64,000 bases of DNA from Variovorax beijingensis (GCF_003951285.1 NZ_RXFQ01000004.1:248001-312000), one strand, 5' to 3'; positions 15,488 to 25,747 are shown, counted from the first letter of the stretch. Notes: generated by a model not told the origin, from the letters alone. Numbers and translations: made by a program.

Positions 15488-17221
15488 ATGAATCCGGCAG
15501 CCACCCCCTCCTCCCCTTCCTCCCTGCGCCAGCGCATCGCGCGCTGGGTTCCCTGCCTGGCCTGGCCCCGTCCTTCCGCGGCGCTGCTGCGCAACGAGGC
15601 AACCGCTGGCATCACGGTGGCGCTGATGGTCCTTCCGCAGGGCGTGGCCTATGCGGCGCTGGCGGGCATGCCGCTGGTCACCGGCGTGTATGCGGCGCTG
15701 TTTCCGGCGCTCATCGCGGTGATCTTCAGCTCGTCGCAGCGGCTGTCGGTAGGGCCCACGGCGCTCACCAGCCTGCTGGTGGGTGCATCGCTCGCGCCGC
15801 TGGCGGTGCCCGGCAGCGCCGAATGGGTGGAAATGGCGGTGTGGCTCACGCTGATGTCGGGCGCGATCCAGATCGTGCTGGGCATCGGGCGCTTCGGCTG
15901 GCTGCTGCGGCTGGTCAACTCGCCGGTGCTGATCGGCTTCACGCAGGGCGCGGCGGTGCTGATCGCCATTTCGCAGCTGCCGGCGCTGCTCGGCTTCACG
16001 GGGCGCACCCTTCCCCAGGTGCTGCAGGGCGGGCCGCCGCCCGACCTGGTCGCCATCGCCTTCGGACTCGGCAGCATCGCCGTGCTGTGGCTCGGCAAGC
16101 GGCTCGCGCCGCGCTTCCCGACCACCATGGCGCTGGTGGCGGGCGCCGCGGCCATCAGCTGGAGCGTCAACTACGCATTGCGCGGCGGGGCCGTGGTGGG
16201 CAGCCTGCCTTCGGGCCTGCCTTCCTTCTACTGGCCGGGCCTGCTGCCGCTGAACACGTTCAGCGCGCTGGTGCTGCCCGCGCTGATGATCACGCTCGTG
16301 AGCTTTCTCGAGACCGCGTCGAGCGCCAAGGTCGACAACGCGCGCGCCGGCACGCTCTGGAACGAGAACCAGGACCTGATCGGCCAGGGCCTGGCCAAGC
16401 TGGCCTCAGGCTTCACGGGCGCCTTTCCCACCAGCTCGTCGTTCTCGCGCTCGGCCATCACGCTGTATGCGGGCGCCCAGACCGGCTGGGCCACGCTGTT
16501 CAGCGTGGTGGTGGTGGCCGGCGCGCTGCTGTGGCTGATGCCGCTGCTCTATCACGTGCCGCAGGCGGTGCTGGCGGCGGTGGTGGTCACGGCCATCCTG
16601 GGGCTGGTCAAGCCGGCGAGCTTCGTCGCGCTCTGGCGCGTGTCGCGCATCGAGGCGGGCATTTCGTTCGGCACCTTCGTGCTGACCATTGCCACGGCAC
16701 CGAGCATCTACTGGGGCGTGCTGGGCGGCCTGCTCGCGAGCCTGGCGCACTACATGTACCGCCACCTGCATCCGCGCATCATCGAGGTGGGCCTGCATCC
16801 CGACGGCAGCCTGCGCGACCGCAACCTCTGGAAGCTGCCGCCGCTGGCACCGCAGCTCTATGCGCTGCGCATGGATGCCGAGCTCGACTTCGCTTCGGCC
16901 TCCACGCTCGAACGCGCGCTCACGACCGCGCTGGCCGAGCGCCCCGAACTCACCGACGTGTGCCTCTTTGCGCAGCCCATCAACCGCATCGACATCACGG
17001 GCGCCGAAGTGTTCGGCTCGATCCGCCGGATGATGGAAGCCAAGGGCGTGCGCCTGCACCTGAGCGGCCTGAAGCTGCCGGCCATGCAGGTGCTGGAGCG
17101 CGCCGGCCTGCTCGCACCGGGGCCGATGCTCTTCAGCTACCGCACCGACGGCGAGGCGCTGGCGGCGCTGACGCAGCAGGCCGACGCGCCGCCGCTGCCG
17201 CAGGGCGACGACGGCAGCTGA
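15488..17221 (+). CDS. SulP family anion transporter with STAS domain
   Basis: A 577-residue membrane protein of the SulP/SLC26 family (sulfate, bicarbonate or dicarboxylate transport). The N-terminal core contains EATAGITVALMVLPQGVAYA and GLPLVTGVYA-like GMPLVTGVYAALFPALI, with ten or more hydrophobic helices and TGAFPTSSSFSRSA in the second half. The C-terminal cytoplasmic STAS domain (residues about 440-560; VCLFAQPINRIDITGAEVF) is typical and probably regulatory. ATG at 15488 is preceded by noncoding-like sequence. It ends 36 bp before the stop of the convergent lipoprotein gene. The ion cannot be assigned. Confidence 0.93.
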   Translation: MNPAATPSSPSSLRQRIARWVPCLAWPRPSAALLRNEATAGITVALMVLPQGVAYAALAGMPLVTGVYAALFPALIAVIFSSSQRLSVGPTALTSLLVGASLAPLAVPGSAEWVEMAVWLTLMSGAIQIVLGIGRFGWLLRLVNSPVLIGFTQGAAVLIAISQLPALLGFTGRTLPQVLQGGPPPDLVAIAFGLGSIAVLWLGKRLAPRFPTTMALVAGAAAISWSVNYALRGGAVVGSLPSGLPSFYWPGLLPLNTFSALVLPALMITLVSFLETASSAKVDNARAGTLWNENQDLIGQGLAKLASGFTGAFPTSSSFSRSAITLYAGAQTGWATLFSVVVVAGALLWLMPLLYHVPQAVLAAVVVTAILGLVKPASFVALWRVSRIEAGISFGTFVLTIATAPSIYWGVLGGLLASLAHYMYRHLHPRIIEVGLHPDGSLRDRNLWKLPPLAPQLYALRMDAELDFASASTLERALTTALAERPELTDVCLFAQPINRIDITGAEVFGSIRRMMEAKGVRLHLSGLKLPAMQVLERAGLLAPGPMLFSYRTDGEALAALTQQADAPPLPQGDDGS

Positions 17222-17257
17222 ACGAAGGCCCCGGGCGGCCGCGCCATCAAGACCACG

Positions 17258-17827
17258 TCAGCGCGCCGCGACGAAAGGCTCCACGGAGGCCGACTTGATC
17301 TCGTAGCCGCTCACGCCCATGTCCACCGAGGAGTAGCGCGCAGCCTTCAGCAGGCCGCTCACGCGCACCGTGTCCATCGCATGCAGGCCCTTCACGGTAT
17401 CGGCCGCAACCACGTGCACGATCTGGTTGGCGGGCGGCGGCGGCGTGTGGATGCAGGCGCCGAAGTAAGGCACCAGCAGGAACTCGCGGATGCCGGCCTG
17501 CGTGTTGTCCAGCGGGACGACGAAGCCCGACAGGCGCGCAGCCGTGCCGTCGAGCGCCACGTTGACCGGGGCGTTGTCCCAGACGGCGCGCATCTCGTCG
17601 AGCATCTGGACCGCGCGCGGGTCGTTGTCGCGCAGCGACTCCAGGCTCAGGTTGCGGTAGCGCTTGGTGGGATCCCAGTTCTTGGGAACGAGCTCTTCCC
17701 ACTTGAGTTCCTGTGGCGCACCCGCGGCCGCCGAGGCGCTGTCGGCGGCCGGCCCGCAGCCCGCCAGGGCAGCGGCGCCCAGCGCCAGCAGGAAGGCCGG
17801 CAAAGTGCGGCGGAGGAAGGCTCTCAT
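17258..17827 (-). CDS. DUF3299 lipoprotein
   Basis: A 189-residue protein with a lipoprotein signal: LALGAAALAGC, lipidated Cys at residue 24. The mature domain is DUF3299, seen in WEELVPKNWDP, LSGFVVPLDNTQAGIREFLLVPYFGACIHTPPPPANQIVHV and the C-terminal SVDMGVSGYEI. The Cys-Ile-His-Thr-Pro-Pro element is the most conserved part and may bind a metal, possibly linked to copper or ABC-export systems in other genomes. The start is ATG 17827; a longer frame upstream lacks a signal peptide. It is divergent from a membrane protein gene. Confidence 0.88.
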   Translation of the reverse strand: MRAFLRRTLPAFLLALGAAALAGCGPAADSASAAAGAPQELKWEELVPKNWDPTKRYRNLSLESLRDNDPRAVQMLDEMRAVWDNAPVNVALDGTAARLSGFVVPLDNTQAGIREFLLVPYFGACIHTPPPPANQIVHVVAADTVKGLHAMDTVRVSGLLKAARYSSVDMGVSGYEIKSASVEPFVAAR

Positions 17828-17940
17828 GGCGCCTATTGTGCTTGCGGCCCGTGTCCGCCAGCTTAGCGGGGGCTTAACGGTGAAGACAAATTGCCCGCGC
17901 CCGGCCAGAATCGCGCCACCACGACTGCGAGGAGATCCGC

Positions 17941-18471
17941 ATGGCTGCAACAGGATGGCTGGGACTCACGTCCCTTGGCATTGTCCACACCGCGATCAGC
18001 CTGATCGCCGTGATTGCGGGGCTGATCGCCCTGTTCCGCTACAGGGAAATCACGCTGCGCACCGGCTGGGGCCAGGTCTTCGTGTGGACCACCGTGCTGA
18101 CCTGCCTGACCGGCTTCGGCATCTTCCAGCACGGCGGTTTCGGCAAGCCGCATGCGCTGGGCATCCTGACGCTCGTGGCGCTGGCCGTGGGGGCAGCCGC
18201 CGGCCGCGGCGCCTTCTTCGGCCAGGCCTCGCGCTACGTCGAAGCCGCAGCCTTCTCGGCCAGCTTCCTGTTCCACTGGATTCCGGCCTTCACCGAAACC
18301 CTGACCCGCCTGCCGCTGGGTGCGCCCCTGCTGCCCAATGCCGATGCGCCCGAACTCAAGGCGATCACCGCGGTGCTCGGCGTGCTGTACCTGGTCGGCG
18401 TGACGCTGCAGATCAAGCGGCTGCGCGGCGGCAAGCCGGTCAGTCCCGCACCGGTCCGCGCAGGTTCTTGA
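17941..18471 (+). CDS. Conserved membrane protein of unknown function
   Basis: A 176-residue protein with about four transmembrane helices (GIVHTAISLIAVIAGLIALF, FVWTTVLTCLTGFGIF, ALGILTLVALAVGAAAG, ITAVLGVLYLVGVTLQI) and a loop with SFLFHWIPAFTETLTRLP. The histidine-bearing helices recall small b-type-heme or DUF2306-like proteins, but no family is certain. The start at 17941 follows a GCGAGGAGA ribosome site. Its last 32 bp overlap the 3' end of the opposite-strand arfB gene. Confidence 0.75.
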   Translation: MAATGWLGLTSLGIVHTAISLIAVIAGLIALFRYREITLRTGWGQVFVWTTVLTCLTGFGIFQHGGFGKPHALGILTLVALAVGAAAGRGAFFGQASRYVEAAAFSASFLFHWIPAFTETLTRLPLGAPLLPNADAPELKAITAVLGVLYLVGVTLQIKRLRGGKPVSPAPVRAGS

Positions 18472-18847
18472 TCTGCGAGCGCTGGCTCTTGCCTTCGAGC
18501 CGGCGCTGCCTCGAACCGTAGGTCGGCTTGGTGGCGCGCCGCACGCGCGGCGGTGTGGCCACGCTGTCGACCACCTCCTGCAGGCGCGCGAGCGCGTCGG
18601 CGCGGTTCATTTCCTGCGTGCGGTACTGCTGCGCCTTCAGCACGAAGACGCCCTCCTGCGTGATGCGGCTGTCGCGCAGCGCGAGCATCCGCTCCTTCAC
18701 GTCGGCAGGCAGCGAACTCGCATGGATGTCGTAGCGCAGGTGGACCGCGCTCGACACCTTGTTGACGTTCTGGCCGCCCGCGCCCTGCGCGCGGATCGCG
18801 CTGAACTCGACCTCGTCGGGGTCGATCAGGACAGGTGGGCGGAGCAT
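18440..18847 (-). CDS. arfB: Alternative ribosome-rescue factor ArfB (YaeJ)
   Basis: A 135-residue peptidyl-tRNA hydrolase that rescues stalled ribosomes without a stop codon. The catalytic GGQ is at residues 24-26 (RAQGAGGQNVNKVSSAVHLRYDI) and the basic C-terminal tail (RATKPTYGSRQRRLEGKSQRSQIK), which enters the empty mRNA channel, is intact. ATG at 18847 is used rather than longer in-frame starts, because the GGQ domain begins near the N-terminus. It lies 16 bp after the thiolase gene on the same strand, probably cotranscribed, and overlaps the convergent membrane protein gene by 32 bp. Confidence 0.95.
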   Translation of the reverse strand: MLRPPVLIDPDEVEFSAIRAQGAGGQNVNKVSSAVHLRYDIHASSLPADVKERMLALRDSRITQEGVFVLKAQQYRTQEMNRADALARLQEVVDSVATPPRVRRATKPTYGSRQRRLEGKSQRSQIKNLRGPVRD

Positions 18848-18863
18848 GCCCGCAAGTGTGCCT

Positions 18864-20048
18864 TCAAACGCGCTCGAACACGGCAGCAATGCCCTGCCCG
18901 CCGCCGATGCACATCGTGACCAGCGCATGGCGCCCGCCGGTGCGGTGCAACTCGGCAATCGCCTTCGTGGTGATGATCGCGCCGGTCGCGCCCACCGGGT
19001 GGCCCAGCGAAATGCCCGAGCCGTTGGGGTTCACCTTGGCCGGGTCGAAGCCCAGCTCCTTGATGACCGCGCAGGCCTGCGCCGCGAAGGCTTCGTTCGA
19101 TTCGATCACGTCGAAGTCGGCGACCTTCAGGCCCGTGCGCTCCAGCACCTTGCGCGTGGCAGGCACCGGGCCGATGCCCATGTACGCGGGCTCCACGCCG
19201 GCGTGCGCATAGCCCACCAGGCGTGCGAGCGGCTTCAGACCTCGCGCCTTGACGCTCTCTCCACTGGCGAGCACCACAGCGGCGGCGCCGTCGTTGATGC
19301 CCGAGGCATTGCCGGCGGTGACGAGGCCGTCCTTCTTGAAGGCGGGCTTCATCTTCGAGAGCGTTTCCGCGGTGGTGTCGGCGCGCACGTGCTCGTCGGT
19401 GTCGAACAGCACGACGCCCTTGCGCGTCTTCACCTCGACCGGAACGATCTGCTCCTTGAAGCGGCCCGCCGCAATGGCCGCCGCTGCGCGCTGCTGGCTG
19501 GCCACGGCCAGTTCGTCCATCTGCGCGCGCGTGATGCCGTAGCGCGCCGCCACGTTCTCGGCCGTGATGCCCATGTGGATCTTCTCCCACGGGTCGTGCA
19601 GGATGCCCAGCATGTAGTCGACCAGCACCGCGTCGCCCATGCGTGCGCCGTAGCGCGCCGAGGTGTCGAAGTAAGGCCCGCGGCTCATCGATTCCGAGCC
19701 GCCGCCGATGGCGATGTCGCAGTCGCCCAGCGCAATGGCCTGCGCGGCCGACACGATCGCCTGCAGGCCGGAGCCGCAGAGGCGGTTGACGTTGAAGGAC
19801 GGCGTCTCGATCGGGCAGCCCGCGTCGATGGCCGCCACGCGGCTGAGGTAGGCGTCCTTCACGTCGGTGGGAATCACGTTGCCCATGACCACATGGCCGA
19901 TGGCATCGGCCGCCACACCGCTGCGTGCGATGGCGGCCTTGACGGCGGTGGTGGCCAGTTGCGTGTTGGGCACGTCCTTCAGTGCGCCGCCGAAGGTGCC
20001 GATGGCGGTGCGGGCGGTGCCGACCACGAAGATGTCGCGTGTTGTCAT
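18864..20048 (-). CDS. Acetyl-CoA C-acyltransferase (thiolase)
   Basis: A 394-residue thiolase with a complete catalytic set: acyl-carrying Cys91 ([11 protein letters not shown]), His350 ([11 protein letters not shown]) and Cys380 (TMCIGGGQG). It resembles biosynthetic or BktB-type acetyl-CoA acetyltransferases, which condense or cleave 3-ketoacyl-CoA. ATG at 20048 starts immediately before the conserved [13 protein letters not shown]. It lies 41 bp after a TetR gene and opposite an ABC transporter plus acyl-CoA ligase, so it may do the last thiolytic step for the acid taken up there. A general PHB or fatty-acid role is equally possible. Confidence 0.94.
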   Translation of the reverse strand: MTTRDIFVVGTARTAIGTFGGALKDVPNTQLATTAVKAAIARSGVAADAIGHVVMGNVIPTDVKDAYLSRVAAIDAGCPIETPSFNVNRLCGSGLQAIVSAAQAIALGDCDIAIGGGSESMSRGPYFDTSARYGARMGDAVLVDYMLGILHDPWEKIHMGITAENVAARYGITRAQMDELAVASQQRAAAAIAAGRFKEQIVPVEVKTRKGVVLFDTDEHVRADTTAETLSKMKPAFKKDGLVTAGNASGINDGAAAVVLASGESVKARGLKPLARLVGYAHAGVEPAYMGIGPVPATRKVLERTGLKVADFDVIESNEAFAAQACAVIKELGFDPAKVNPNGSGISLGHPVGATGAIITTKAIAELHRTGGRHALVTMCIGGGQGIAAVFERV

Positions 20049-20089
20049 GGTGTGGTTCTCCTGGATTGAAAAATGGATTCGGTGGCCGC

Positions 20090-20788
20090 TCACCTGGCCT
20101 TCGTCGCCGCGGGCTTGCGGCGCGGCGCAGCCGGGCGGTTCAGTACGCCATTCAACAGCAGTTCGATGCCCTGGTCGGCAATCTGGTCGGGCGTCAGGTC
20201 GCCATCGGGGCGGTACCAGCGGCCGATCCAGCTCAGCGCGCCGGCCAGCATGAAGGCGGCCATCTTGGGATCGCAGGGCGCGATCGAGCCTTCGGCCACG
20301 CCATCCTCGATGAGCCGGCGGAACTGCCCGTCGATGCCGGCCTTGAGGCGCCGCAGTTCCTTCCTGAGCGGAGCGGGCAGCGGGTCTTCGCCGATGCGGA
20401 TCACGCACATGCCGAAGTCCTGCGTGACCACGCCCGAATAGATGCGCATGCAGGCCTTGAGCTGGTCGATGGCGCTGCCGCCCGCGGCACGCACCTCGCC
20501 GATGCCGGCCTGCATCAGGTCGAGCGCGGTCTTCACGCACTCGAGCAGGATCTGGTCCTTGCTCTCGACGTAGTAGTAGAGCGTGGGCTTGCTGACATTG
20601 AGCCGCTCGGCGATGTCGTCGAGCGAGGTCGCATGGAAGCCGCGCTCGTTGAACAGCTGCGCCGCCGTCTGCAACACGGCGTTGCGCTTGACCTCGCGCT
20701 GCTGCGCTCGCTTGCCGGCGGGTGCCCAGGGAGAAAGCGCTGCCGGGGACGCGGAGGGAGAGGGTGCAATTGGGGCGGGACGGGCCAT
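20090..20788 (-). CDS. TetR/AcrR family regulator
   Basis: A 232-residue repressor with the HTH at about residues 55-75 (TSLDDIAERLNVSKPTLYYYVESKDQILLEC). The first 35 residues are Pro/Ala-rich, so an internal start is possible, but ATG 20788 is the best match. The long C-terminal domain ends in a basic tail. It is first in a minus-strand row with thiolase and arfB and diverges from the liv-type operon. Repeats in the 139-bp spacer (20839-20877) may be its operator. It probably senses an acyl-CoA or aromatic acid-CoA, as many TetR proteins beside acyl-CoA ligases do; this is inference. Confidence 0.9.
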   Translation of the reverse strand: MARPAPIAPSPSASPAALSPWAPAGKRAQQREVKRNAVLQTAAQLFNERGFHATSLDDIAERLNVSKPTLYYYVESKDQILLECVKTALDLMQAGIGEVRAAGGSAIDQLKACMRIYSGVVTQDFGMCVIRIGEDPLPAPLRKELRRLKAGIDGQFRRLIEDGVAEGSIAPCDPKMAAFMLAGALSWIGRWYRPDGDLTPDQIADQGIELLLNGVLNRPAAPRRKPAATKAR

Positions 20789-20838
20789 GGGGTTTGTGCG
20801 GGCGGGGAAAGTCCTGATGCCGCGGCCTGCGGCAAACC

Positions 20839-20877
20839 CTGACATTACCCGTCAGTAGGAATTTTACGGGCCAGTAG
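20839..20877. promoter_or_regulatory. Repeated operator-like elements between tetR and the liv-type operon
   Basis: TACCCGTCAGTAG (20846-20858) and TACGGGCCAGTAG (20865-20877) form a direct repeat, identical at 10 of 13 positions with a 19-bp period. CTGAC-N7-GTCAG at 20839-20855 is an overlapping inverted repeat. The cluster lies 51-89 bp upstream of the first transporter gene and on the other side precedes tetR, as expected for a TetR binding region. Confidence 0.45.
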
Positions 20878-20927
20878 CTTTTCTGGTCCTGGACACAAAC
20901 CCTGACGCCAGCAGCTCCCTCCTAGCC

Positions 20928-21788
20928 ATGCCTGACGAGCCCATATGGGACGACCTTTCCGCGCCAGCCGCATCCGTGCTGCGGGTGGATGCGCTGACGC
21001 TCGCGTTCGGCGGCGTCAAGGCGCTGACCAACGTGGGCTTCGGCGTGGCGCCCGGCTCGATCACCGCGGTGATCGGCCCCAACGGCGCGGGCAAGACATC
21101 GCTGTTCAACACGATCTCCGGCTTCTACAAGCCCGCGCAGGGCCGCGTGCTGTTCGAGGGCGAGGACATCACCCGCCTGCCCGCGCCGAAGCGCGCCGCG
21201 CTGGGCCTGGCGCGCAGCTTCCAGAACATCGCGCTGTTCCGCGGCATGACGGTGCTCGACAACATCAAGCTCGGCCGCCACGCGCACCTGAAGACCAATG
21301 TGTTCGACGCGCTGTTCTACCTGGGCCGTGCCCGCCGCGAAGAAGCCGAGCTGCGGCGCGACGTGGAGGAACGCATCATCGATTTCCTCGAGATCGACCA
21401 CATCCGCCACGCCTCGGTCGCAGCCCTGCCCTACGGCCTGCAGAAGCGGGTGGAAATGGCGCGCGCCCTGGCCATGCAGCCCAAGGTGCTGATGCTCGAC
21501 GAACCCGTGGCCGGCATGAACCGCGAGGAGACCGAGGACATGGCGCGCTTCATTCTCGACGTGCGGCGCGAATGGGGCATCACGGTGCTGATGGTGGAGC
21601 ACGACATGGGCATGGTGATGGACCTGTCGGACCACGTCGTGGTGCTCAACTTCGGCCAGGTGATCGCGCAGGGCACGCCGGCGCAGGTGCAGGCCGACCC
21701 CGAGGTGATCCGCGCCTACCTCGGCGCGGGCGACGTCGGCGAACTGCGGCGGCGGCTGCGCGGCGGATCCATGGCAGGAGCGGCCTGA
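20928..21788 (+). CDS. livG: Branched-chain amino acid-type ABC transporter ATPase (LivG)
   Basis: A 286-residue ATPase of the LivG type. Walker A is GPNGAGKTSLF (residues 50-60), the signature-like segment is LPYGLQKRVEMARAL and Walker B is VLMLDEPVAGMN. The C-terminus carries the LivG-typical VIAQGTPAQVQADPEVIRAYLG. It opens an operon of two ATPases, two permeases and a receptor. Its TGA overlaps the ATG of livH by one base. The transported compound is probably not a branched-chain amino acid, since the operon ends in an acyl-CoA ligase; an aromatic or aliphatic carboxylate is likely. Confidence 0.92.
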   Translation: MPDEPIWDDLSAPAASVLRVDALTLAFGGVKALTNVGFGVAPGSITAVIGPNGAGKTSLFNTISGFYKPAQGRVLFEGEDITRLPAPKRAALGLARSFQNIALFRGMTVLDNIKLGRHAHLKTNVFDALFYLGRARREEAELRRDVEERIIDFLEIDHIRHASVAALPYGLQKRVEMARALAMQPKVLMLDEPVAGMNREETEDMARFILDVRREWGITVLMVEHDMGMVMDLSDHVVVLNFGQVIAQGTPAQVQADPEVIRAYLGAGDVGELRRRLRGGSMAGAA

Positions 21789-22666
21789 TGGATTGGGCCT
21801 ACCTGTTCGAGATCGCGCTCACCGGCATTGCCGGCGGCGGGCTCTACGCGTTGGCCGCGCTGGCCTTCGTGCTGGTCTACAAGGCCACGCGCGTGGTCAA
21901 CATCGCCATCGGCGAGATGCTGATGGTCGGCGCGTACCTGTTCTTCACCTTTGCCGCGAGCCTTTCGCTGCCGATCTGGCTCGCGGTGCCGGGCTCGGTG
22001 ATCGGCACCGGCCTGCTGGGCGCGGTGATCGAGCGCACCATGATCCGGCCCCTGCTGGGCGAGCCGCCGATCTCGGTGTTCATGGTGACGGTCGGCCTCG
22101 CGTCGATCCTCGTCGGACTGGTCGAGATCATCTGGACCGCCGACCAGCGCCGGCTGCCCGAGTTCCTGCCGAACGCGCCGGTGATGATCGGCGACGCGTT
22201 CCTCGCGCCCAAGATCGCCTACGGCGCGCTGATCGCCGTGGTGCTGATCGGGATGGTGCTGCTGCTGTTCCGCTTCTGGCGCGGCGGCGTGGCATTGCGG
22301 GCCACCGCCTCCGACCAGGCGGCGGCGTATTCGATGGGCATCAACGTGCCGCGCGTGTTCTCGCTCGCATGGGTGGCCTCGGCCATGATCGCGGCGGTGG
22401 CCGGCATCATCGTCGGCGCCATTGGCGGCATCTCGTCGTCGATGGGGGTGTTCGGGCTTTCGGTGCTGGTGGTGGTGATCGTCGGCGGGCTCGACAGCGT
22501 GCTGGGTGCGCTGGTCGGCGGCCTCTTCATCGGGCTGGTGGAGGCGCTGGCCGGGTCTTATCTCGGTGGCGAGTACAAGCTGCTTGCGACCTTCATCGTG
22601 CTGGTGCTCGTGCTGATGGTGCGGCCCTACGGGTTGTTCGGCACGCACGAGATCGAGAGGCTCTAG
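21788..22666 (+). CDS. livH: ABC transporter permease (LivH-type)
   Basis: A 292-residue inner-membrane permease with about eight helices. GITGGGLYALAALAFVLVYKATRVVNIAIGE-like sequence opens the protein (seen as IAGGGLYALAALAFVLVYKA), and ALRATASDQAAAYSMGINVPRVFSLAW is the EAA-like loop contacting the ATPases. It pairs with LivM downstream. It starts inside the livG stop codon, implying translational coupling, and ends 2 bp before livM. Confidence 0.92.
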   Translation: MDWAYLFEIALTGIAGGGLYALAALAFVLVYKATRVVNIAIGEMLMVGAYLFFTFAASLSLPIWLAVPGSVIGTGLLGAVIERTMIRPLLGEPPISVFMVTVGLASILVGLVEIIWTADQRRLPEFLPNAPVMIGDAFLAPKIAYGALIAVVLIGMVLLLFRFWRGGVALRATASDQAAAYSMGINVPRVFSLAWVASAMIAAVAGIIVGAIGGISSSMGVFGLSVLVVVIVGGLDSVLGALVGGLFIGLVEALAGSYLGGEYKLLATFIVLVLVLMVRPYGLFGTHEIERL

Positions 22667-22668
22667 CC

Positions 22669-23706
22669 ATGCGCATCGGCACCCTCAAGCAAAGCTACAC
22701 AGCCGACGCAGCGCTGTTCGACTCGCGCACACAGAAGGTGTGGCTCGCGATGGGCGCGGCGCTGCTGGTGTTGTTTCCGTTCATGGCCAGCGACTACTGG
22801 CTCTACCTGGCGTGCCTGGTCGCCATCAACGTGGCGAGTGCGACGGGCCTCAACATCCTCACCGGCTACACGGGCCTGGTGAGCCTCGGGCAAGCAGCCT
22901 TCATGGGACTGGGCGCCTACACCGTCGCGATCATGCAGACGCGGCTCGGCACGCCCTTCCTGGTCAACATTGCCGCGGGCGGCATCGTCGCCATGCTCGG
23001 CGGGCTGATCGTCGGCATCCCCTCGCTGCGCGTGAAGGGGCTGTACCTCGCCATTGCCACCATCGCAGCGTCGTTCATCGCGCACTTCCTGTTCGCCAAC
23101 CTGAAGCTCACGGGCGGCACCTCGGGCCTCTCGCTGCCGCCGGCGCAGTTCTTCGGCCTGCCGCTGGACACCTCGTTCCGGCTCTACTGGGTGATCGTGC
23201 CCGTCATGCTGCTCATGGTGCTCGGCGCGGCCAACCTGTTTCGCACGCGCGTGGGCCGCGCCTTCATCGCGATCCGCGACCGCGACATCTCGGCCGAGGT
23301 GCTGGGCATTCCGCTCTTGCGCTACAAGCTGCTCTCGTTCGGGCTCTCGTCGTTCTATGCGGGCGTCGCAGGCGGCCTCTGGGCCTACTTCTTCCGCGTG
23401 GTCACGCCCGAGAGCTTTCCGCTCCTGATGTCGATCTTCTTCCTGGCCGCGATCATCGTCGGCGGCATGGGCACGATCCTCGGCGGCATCTTCGGCGCGG
23501 TGTTCATGACCATGGTGCCCGAGCTGCTCAAGCTGGTGGTCGACCTGCTGCCGGGCGGCGTCGAGATGACCGTATTCCTCTCGCCCGTGCGCACCGTCGT
23601 GTTCGGGCTGCTGATCGTCGGATTTCTGGTGTTCGAGCCGCACGGGCTCGCAGAAGTGTGGCGGCGCATACGCCGCTTCTTCCATCTATGGCCGTTTCGT
23701 AACTAG
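22669..23706 (+). CDS. livM: ABC transporter permease (LivM-type)
   Basis: A 345-residue permease. Family hallmarks are ASATGLNILTGYTGLVSLGQ, GLYLAIATIAASFI, TGGTSGLSLPP and the coupling loop GRAFIAIRDRDISAEVLGI. The C-terminus ends in an amphipathic basic stretch (RRIRRFFHLWPF). ATG at 22669 lies 2 bp after livH. Together with LivH it forms the membrane channel for the periplasmic receptor encoded next. Confidence 0.92.
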   Translation: MRIGTLKQSYTADAALFDSRTQKVWLAMGAALLVLFPFMASDYWLYLACLVAINVASATGLNILTGYTGLVSLGQAAFMGLGAYTVAIMQTRLGTPFLVNIAAGGIVAMLGGLIVGIPSLRVKGLYLAIATIAASFIAHFLFANLKLTGGTSGLSLPPAQFFGLPLDTSFRLYWVIVPVMLLMVLGAANLFRTRVGRAFIAIRDRDISAEVLGIPLLRYKLLSFGLSSFYAGVAGGLWAYFFRVVTPESFPLLMSIFFLAAIIVGGMGTILGGIFGAVFMTMVPELLKLVVDLLPGGVEMTVFLSPVRTVVFGLLIVGFLVFEPHGLAEVWRRIRRFFHLWPFRN

Positions 23707-23721
23707 AACCAGGAGACAAGC

Positions 23722-24912
23722 ATGCCCAAGACACCGAAGCTTTCCCAACACCGCCGTACGCTGCTGATCGCGGCCGGCCTCTCCGCCAGCCTCTGCGCCG
23801 TGTCGTTCGCGAATGCGCAAGGCAACGAGGACATCGTCATCGGCGGCTCCATTCCGATGACCGGCGTGTTCGCCTTTGCCGGCGTCGGCATCAACGCCGG
23901 CATTGCCGACTACGTGAAGATCGTCAACGACGCGGGCGGCATCAAGGGGCGCAAGCTGCGCTACGTGCCGGAAGACACGGGCTACAAGGTCGATGTGTCG
24001 GTGGCCGCCTTCAAGAAGATCACGAGCCAGAACAAGGTCAACCTCTACTACGGCGACTCGACCGGCTTCTCCAAGACCATCAACCCCGAGCTCGAACGCA
24101 ACGGCCAGATCCTCATGGCCGGCGCTTCGTTTGCCACCGAGCTCAACGACTCGGCCAAGTACCCGAACCAGTTCCTGGTCGGCCCCGACTACACCGAGCA
24201 GATCGGCATCCTGCTGCGCCACATCGCCAAGGAAAAGCCGGGCGCCAAGGTGGCCTTCGTGTACTCCGATTCCGAATTCGGCCGCGATCCGATCGAAGCC
24301 AGCGAAGCCGCCGCCAAGAAGCTGGGCCTCACGGTGCCGGTCAAGCTCATGACCCCGCCGGGCAGCGTCGACGTGTCGACCGAGGTCATCAAGCTGCGGC
24401 GCGCCGCACCCGACTACACCATCTTCCACGGCTACATCCTCGCGCCCATTCCGGAGTTCGTGCAGCAGGGCAAGCAGATGGGCATGACCAGCAAGTGGAT
24501 GGGCACCTTCTGGACCATGGACAGCTCCACCGTCATGAAGATGGGCGAAGGCGCCGACGGCTTCATGGGCGTGATGCCCTACCGCTACTACTACGACACC
24601 TCGGCCAAGGCGCCGATGCTCGACAAGATCCGCGCGCTGCGCCCCGAGTACCAGAGCACGGCCTACACGCAGGGCTTTCTCACGGCGATGCTGTTCACCG
24701 AAGCGGCCAGGCGCACGCTGGATGCGGGCAAGCCGCTGGACGGCAAAAACCTGAAGGCCTCGCTCAACACCATCAAGGACTTCGATACCGGCGGGCTCAT
24801 CGGCACGCCGATCACCGTCAAGGGCAACTCGATTCCGGTGGGCCGCGTCTACAAGGCCGACATGAAGGCGCAGAAGATGGTGCCGGCGTCGGACTGGATC
24901 GCACTGAACTGA
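23722..24912 (+). CDS. ABC transporter periplasmic receptor (LivJ-like)
   Basis: A 396-residue type I periplasmic binding protein. A signal peptide ends near residue 33 (LCAVSFANA before QGN), followed by IVIGGSIPMTGVFAFAGVGINAGIADYV and the linker segment KVAFVYSDSEFGRDPIEASEAAAKKLG. It lacks the exact LivJ/LivK ligand motifs and looks like receptors for aromatic or other carboxylates. It is the fourth gene of the operon, between livM and livF, and defines the specificity of the transporter. Confidence 0.91.
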   Translation: MPKTPKLSQHRRTLLIAAGLSASLCAVSFANAQGNEDIVIGGSIPMTGVFAFAGVGINAGIADYVKIVNDAGGIKGRKLRYVPEDTGYKVDVSVAAFKKITSQNKVNLYYGDSTGFSKTINPELERNGQILMAGASFATELNDSAKYPNQFLVGPDYTEQIGILLRHIAKEKPGAKVAFVYSDSEFGRDPIEASEAAAKKLGLTVPVKLMTPPGSVDVSTEVIKLRRAAPDYTIFHGYILAPIPEFVQQGKQMGMTSKWMGTFWTMDSSTVMKMGEGADGFMGVMPYRYYYDTSAKAPMLDKIRALRPEYQSTAYTQGFLTAMLFTEAARRTLDAGKPLDGKNLKASLNTIKDFDTGGLIGTPITVKGNSIPVGRVYKADMKAQKMVPASDWIALN

Positions 24913-24920
24913 TCGACCCG

Positions 24921-25747
<827 letters not shown>

